A stretch of 35,381 nt of DNA from Paenibacillus alginolyticus DSM 5050 = NBRC 15375 (lineage in GTDB: Bacteria; Bacillota; Bacilli; Paenibacillales; NBRC-103111), in assembly GCF_000422905.1 (NCBI RefSeq), contig NZ_AUGY01000086.1, positions 1-35,381 of the forward strand. The letters are read 5' to 3'. The position numbers were made by a program, and so were the translations under genes. Below are positions 33,725 through 35,381 of the stretch, piece after piece (the stretch's first letter is position 1; each line of letters begins with the position of its first letter). The notes under the pieces were generated by a model. It did no database searches. It saw only the letters and a list, made by a program, of their open reading frames with translations, and had not been told where the DNA came from.

Positions 33725-33751
33725 AGAATGTATGTTCTTGTTTCTATCATA
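33725..33751 (-). promoter_or_regulatory. Extended -10 promoter with LexA-like box (56-aa gene)
   Basis: On the minus strand TGA-TATGAT (the -10 at 33751-33746) is an extended -10. AGAACATACATTCT (33738-33725) follows 7 bp downstream. The box has the same GAAC-N4-ATTC pattern as the boxes at 15709, 15740 and 23577. No good -35 is present. Confidence 0.5.
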
Positions 33752-33788
33752 TCACATGAAGTATATAAGAGGGAATACAAGGCTTTAA

Positions 33789-34025
33789 ATTCGTTTTCCT
33801 CATGAGAGGCAGGATGATGGATATCACCCGAAGGTTATGACGAAAGCAGAGAGCCACGAGAAGCGGAAAATCGCCTACCATGAGACCGGCCATGCGGTAG
33901 CCCAGTACCTGCTGAAGCAGCATGACCGGGTCTGGATAGTGACGATTATCCGCCGGGCGGCGCGCTAGGTCTTGCAGGAACAGCTGCCGGAGTTGGACGC
34001 CGATAATAAGAAGGATTCCGAATAA
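33789..34025 (+). pseudogene. Fragment of an FtsH-type (M41) metalloprotease
   Basis: An open stretch reading into an ATG at 33837 encodes EKRKIAYHETGHAVAQYLLK, then RVWIVTII. The HETGH zinc motif in a xAYHEAGHA-like context followed by VTII is the hallmark of FtsH M41 peptidases. A stop at 33966-33968 interrupts it; the same frame then continues for 18 codons (VLQEQLPELDADNKK) to 34025. The AAA domain and most of the protease domain are missing. The fragment is GC-rich within AT-rich surroundings. It is a decayed gene remnant, probably of foreign origin. Confidence 0.7.
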
Positions 34026-34142
34026 GATGTTTCTTCTCTATATAGTACAGCTGAATAATACTATCTAATTAAGAAGCGTTTGCAATGAACATGTTATGCT
34101 TTAATTTTTCTATATGAATTATCATGCCTGTTAAACTCAAAT

Positions 34143-34170
34143 AACCCTTATAAATTAAGGGTTTCTTTTA
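34143..34170 (+). terminator. Terminator-like hairpin
   Basis: AACCCTTA (34143-34150) pairs with TAAGGGTT (34156-34163) with a 5-nt loop, followed by TCTTTTA. No intact gene lies directly upstream; it may have belonged to the decayed M41 gene. Confidence 0.55.
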
Positions 34171-34340
34171 CCGTATTATATGAAAATAATAACGGCGACC
34201 GCTTGCGCGATCGCCTCATGGGAGAGGAAACAACCCGATTTTAGCCTATTCTGTACTAGTCGATTTTATAGCTATTTATAGCTAATTATTTATAGACTAT
34301 TACTACTTATAGCGTTCTATTTTTGTGTACCTTTTCCTAT

Positions 34341-34371
34341 TTGGTCCCCGTATGGTCCCCGTTAGTCCCCC
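34341..34371. repeat. Three GGTCCCC repeats next to the integrase
   Basis: TTGGTCCCCGT, ATGGTCCCCGT and TAGTCCCCC stand at an 11-bp spacing (34341, 34352, 34363), just past the integrase stop codon. Helically phased short repeats here look like arm-type integrase-binding sites of an attachment site. Confidence 0.5.
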
Positions 34372-34377
34372 AGCACA

Positions 34378-35061
34378 TTAGGCTTTCTGCTGTTCCCGTT
34401 TCGAATCGAAAAGGAAGTTAAATGTATCCGCCGCGGCTTGGTCTGCTGACTGCATAGCATGTCCGTAAATGTTCATTGTAGTTTTAATATTCGAATGTCC
34501 TAACCGACTGGAAATAGTTTTAGCGTGAACCCCCTTGTTTATTAATATAGTCGCAGAAGTATGACGTAGATCATGAAATCGGATGAATTTAATGTGTTGA
34601 TTCTTTTTTACAAAGTCGCGCCACATATCGCTTAGCGTCTTCGGGTAATAAGGCAAGCCGTACCGATTGGAGAATAAGAAGAAACGTTCCCCGCCTTGCC
34701 ATTTATCGCCGACCTGGAATCTATCCTTTCTCATTTGCAAATTATACTTTTCCAATTCGTCTAGAACGAATATCGGGACTGAAACCTTTCTTATGGAGTT
34801 TTTTGTCTTCGGCTCTTTAATAACGGGCTGTTGGTCCTTAAACATTGGGATTGATTGCTTTACTTCGATGAAACTCTTTTCAATATCCTTTTCAATGTGG
34901 ATGTGTTTCCATTCCAGACCCAGCAATTCGCCGCGGCGTAATCCCGCTGTTATAGCCAGCGTAATCAGAATGCGAAACATCGGCTTTTCATGCTGTAGGG
35001 CTTCGAATACCTGAGCTACTTCTTCTTCACTGTGTTTATGATCAAATGAAAAGGGATGGTT
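34378..35061 (-). pseudogene. Phage-type tyrosine integrase, N-terminus cut off
   Basis: The catalytic domain of a tyrosine recombinase is intact: Arg in TAGLRRGELLGLEW, HDLRHTSA, LGHSNIKTTMNIYGHA with the nucleophilic Tyr, and a short C-terminal tail. The reading frame continues upstream of the ATG at 34980 through HSEEEVAQVFEAL to a stop at 35062-35064, so that ATG is not the true start. The SAM-like arm and core-binding N-terminal domain (roughly 170 residues) is missing. The break coincides with the 23-bp repeats of the IS21-type element, so the gene was split by that insertion. Confidence 0.8.
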
Positions 35062-35063
35062 TT

Positions 35064-35132
35064 ATCATTAGAAAATCCCTGGTGTGATCATCAGGAATTC
35101 CCTGGTATGATCATCGAAAAATCCCTGGTCTG
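35064..35132. repeat. Three 23-bp end repeats of an IS21-family element
   Basis: Units of exactly 23 bp start at 35064, 35087 and 35110. The shared core is TCCCTGGT-N-TG preceded by ATCAT. Multiple direct repeats at the tips are characteristic of IS21 elements. The exact left tip, somewhere around 35045-35064, cannot be set without the other end. Confidence 0.75.
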
Positions 35133-35230
35133 AGCTGGAAATTCTTCTGTGGTATTTGAGAGATTTCAGCCCCTTTCGGTCATCCAATTGACGTACAATT
35201 CTTCTTGCAGAGATGCAAGGAGGAGAAAGG

Positions 35231-35381
35231 ATGATGAAGAGCATGGAGCAGATCCACCGAGTCAAAGAGTTACAAATGCAGCAACAGGGGCCCTATCAGA
35301 TCGCCAAGGAATTAAAGATGGATGTGAAAACCGTCCGCAAGTATATGGCCAAAGAAGACTTTTCTCCACAGGTGCCGGTTG
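35231..35381 (+). CDS. istA: IS21-family transposase IstA, N-terminal part
   Basis: The gene runs off the window. The visible 50 residues open MMKSMEQIHRVKELQMQQQG and continue with PYQIAKELKMDVKTVRKYM, the helix-turn-helix of IstA transposases. AAGGAGGAGAAAGG precedes the tandem ATGs at 35231 and 35234. The catalytic DDE domain and the istB helper should lie beyond 35381. The element interrupts the integrase to its left. Confidence 0.8.
   Translation, partial: MMKSMEQIHRVKELQMQQQGPYQIAKELKMDVKTVRKYMAKEDFSPQVPV

Larger units (their letters stand above)
34026..34377. other. Gene-free AT-rich stretch beside the integrase
   Basis: It holds a terminator-like hairpin at 34143-34163 (AACCCTTA/TAAGGGTT), a GGCGA/TCGCC hairpin at about 34192-34213, TATTTATAG direct repeats around 34272-34295, and the triple GGTCCCC repeat at 34341-34371. 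No gene is seen. This arrangement fits the attachment-site side of a phage-type integrase. Confidence 0.5.

Overview
The window reads as a Paenibacillus-type chromosome (Bacillota, spore former). The evidence is a spoVM gene, the conserved block rlmN-prpC-prkC-rsgA-rpe ... spoVM, rpmB, yloU, yloV ... recG (the B. subtilis ylo order), clean GGAGG-type ribosome sites, frequent TTG/GTG starts, and Bacillus-style LexA and Zur operators. The species cannot be fixed from the sequence alone.

Layout. 1-759 is gene-free and holds degenerate hairpin repeats. 769-12687 is the housekeeping block: RlmN, the PrpC/PrkC phosphatase-kinase pair, RsgA, ribulose-5-P epimerase, a small membrane protein in the place where B. 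subtilis has thiN, SpoVM, L28 (opposite strand), an Asp23-family protein, then adjacent FakA-like and DegV/FakB-like proteins (a likely fatty-acid kinase) and RecG. 12765-15567 holds an AraC regulator divergent from a GH29 alpha-L-fucosidase, with a long palindromic repeat between them, and a DUF1294 protein. 15700-18016 is a LexA-boxed translesion cassette: two homologous unknown proteins flank a 51-codon ORF and a Y-family polymerase. It is followed by an SRAP (abasic-site crosslinking) gene, a membrane metallophosphoesterase and an unknown protein.

20727-27991 is largely a zinc-responsive region. Two CobW-type GTPases (one with a long His-rich linker), a CECG-motif permease, a TIGR03943/DUF1980-type partner and a Zur-like Fur-family regulator share three near-identical Zur-box-like palindromes. 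Lying between these genes are a 92-93 bp tandem repeat array and an IS1595-type transposase-like gene. That gene appears to lack catalytic aspartates and sits behind a good sigma-A promoter with two LexA-like boxes.

28039-30172 is an ABC-F gene behind an attenuator-like leader (short leader peptide, nested hairpins, two intrinsic terminators). After it come a lipoprotein polysaccharide deacetylase, an Asp-box (YCF48-like) lipoprotein, a GNAT acetyltransferase and two small unknown proteins, one with a LexA-like box. The right end (33790-35381) is a mobile-element graveyard: an FtsH/M41 fragment, a phage-type integrase cut at its N-terminus, and the start of an IS21-family element whose 23-bp end repeats mark the break.

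Strongest leads: the LexA-box network (polymerase cassette, transposase-like gene, 56-aa gene), the Zur-box network, and the families of structured tandem repeats. The 4 x 40 bp hairpin leader of spoVM, which ends in its ribosome-binding site, and the 92-bp array, which has a compensatory base-pair change, stand out among the repeats.
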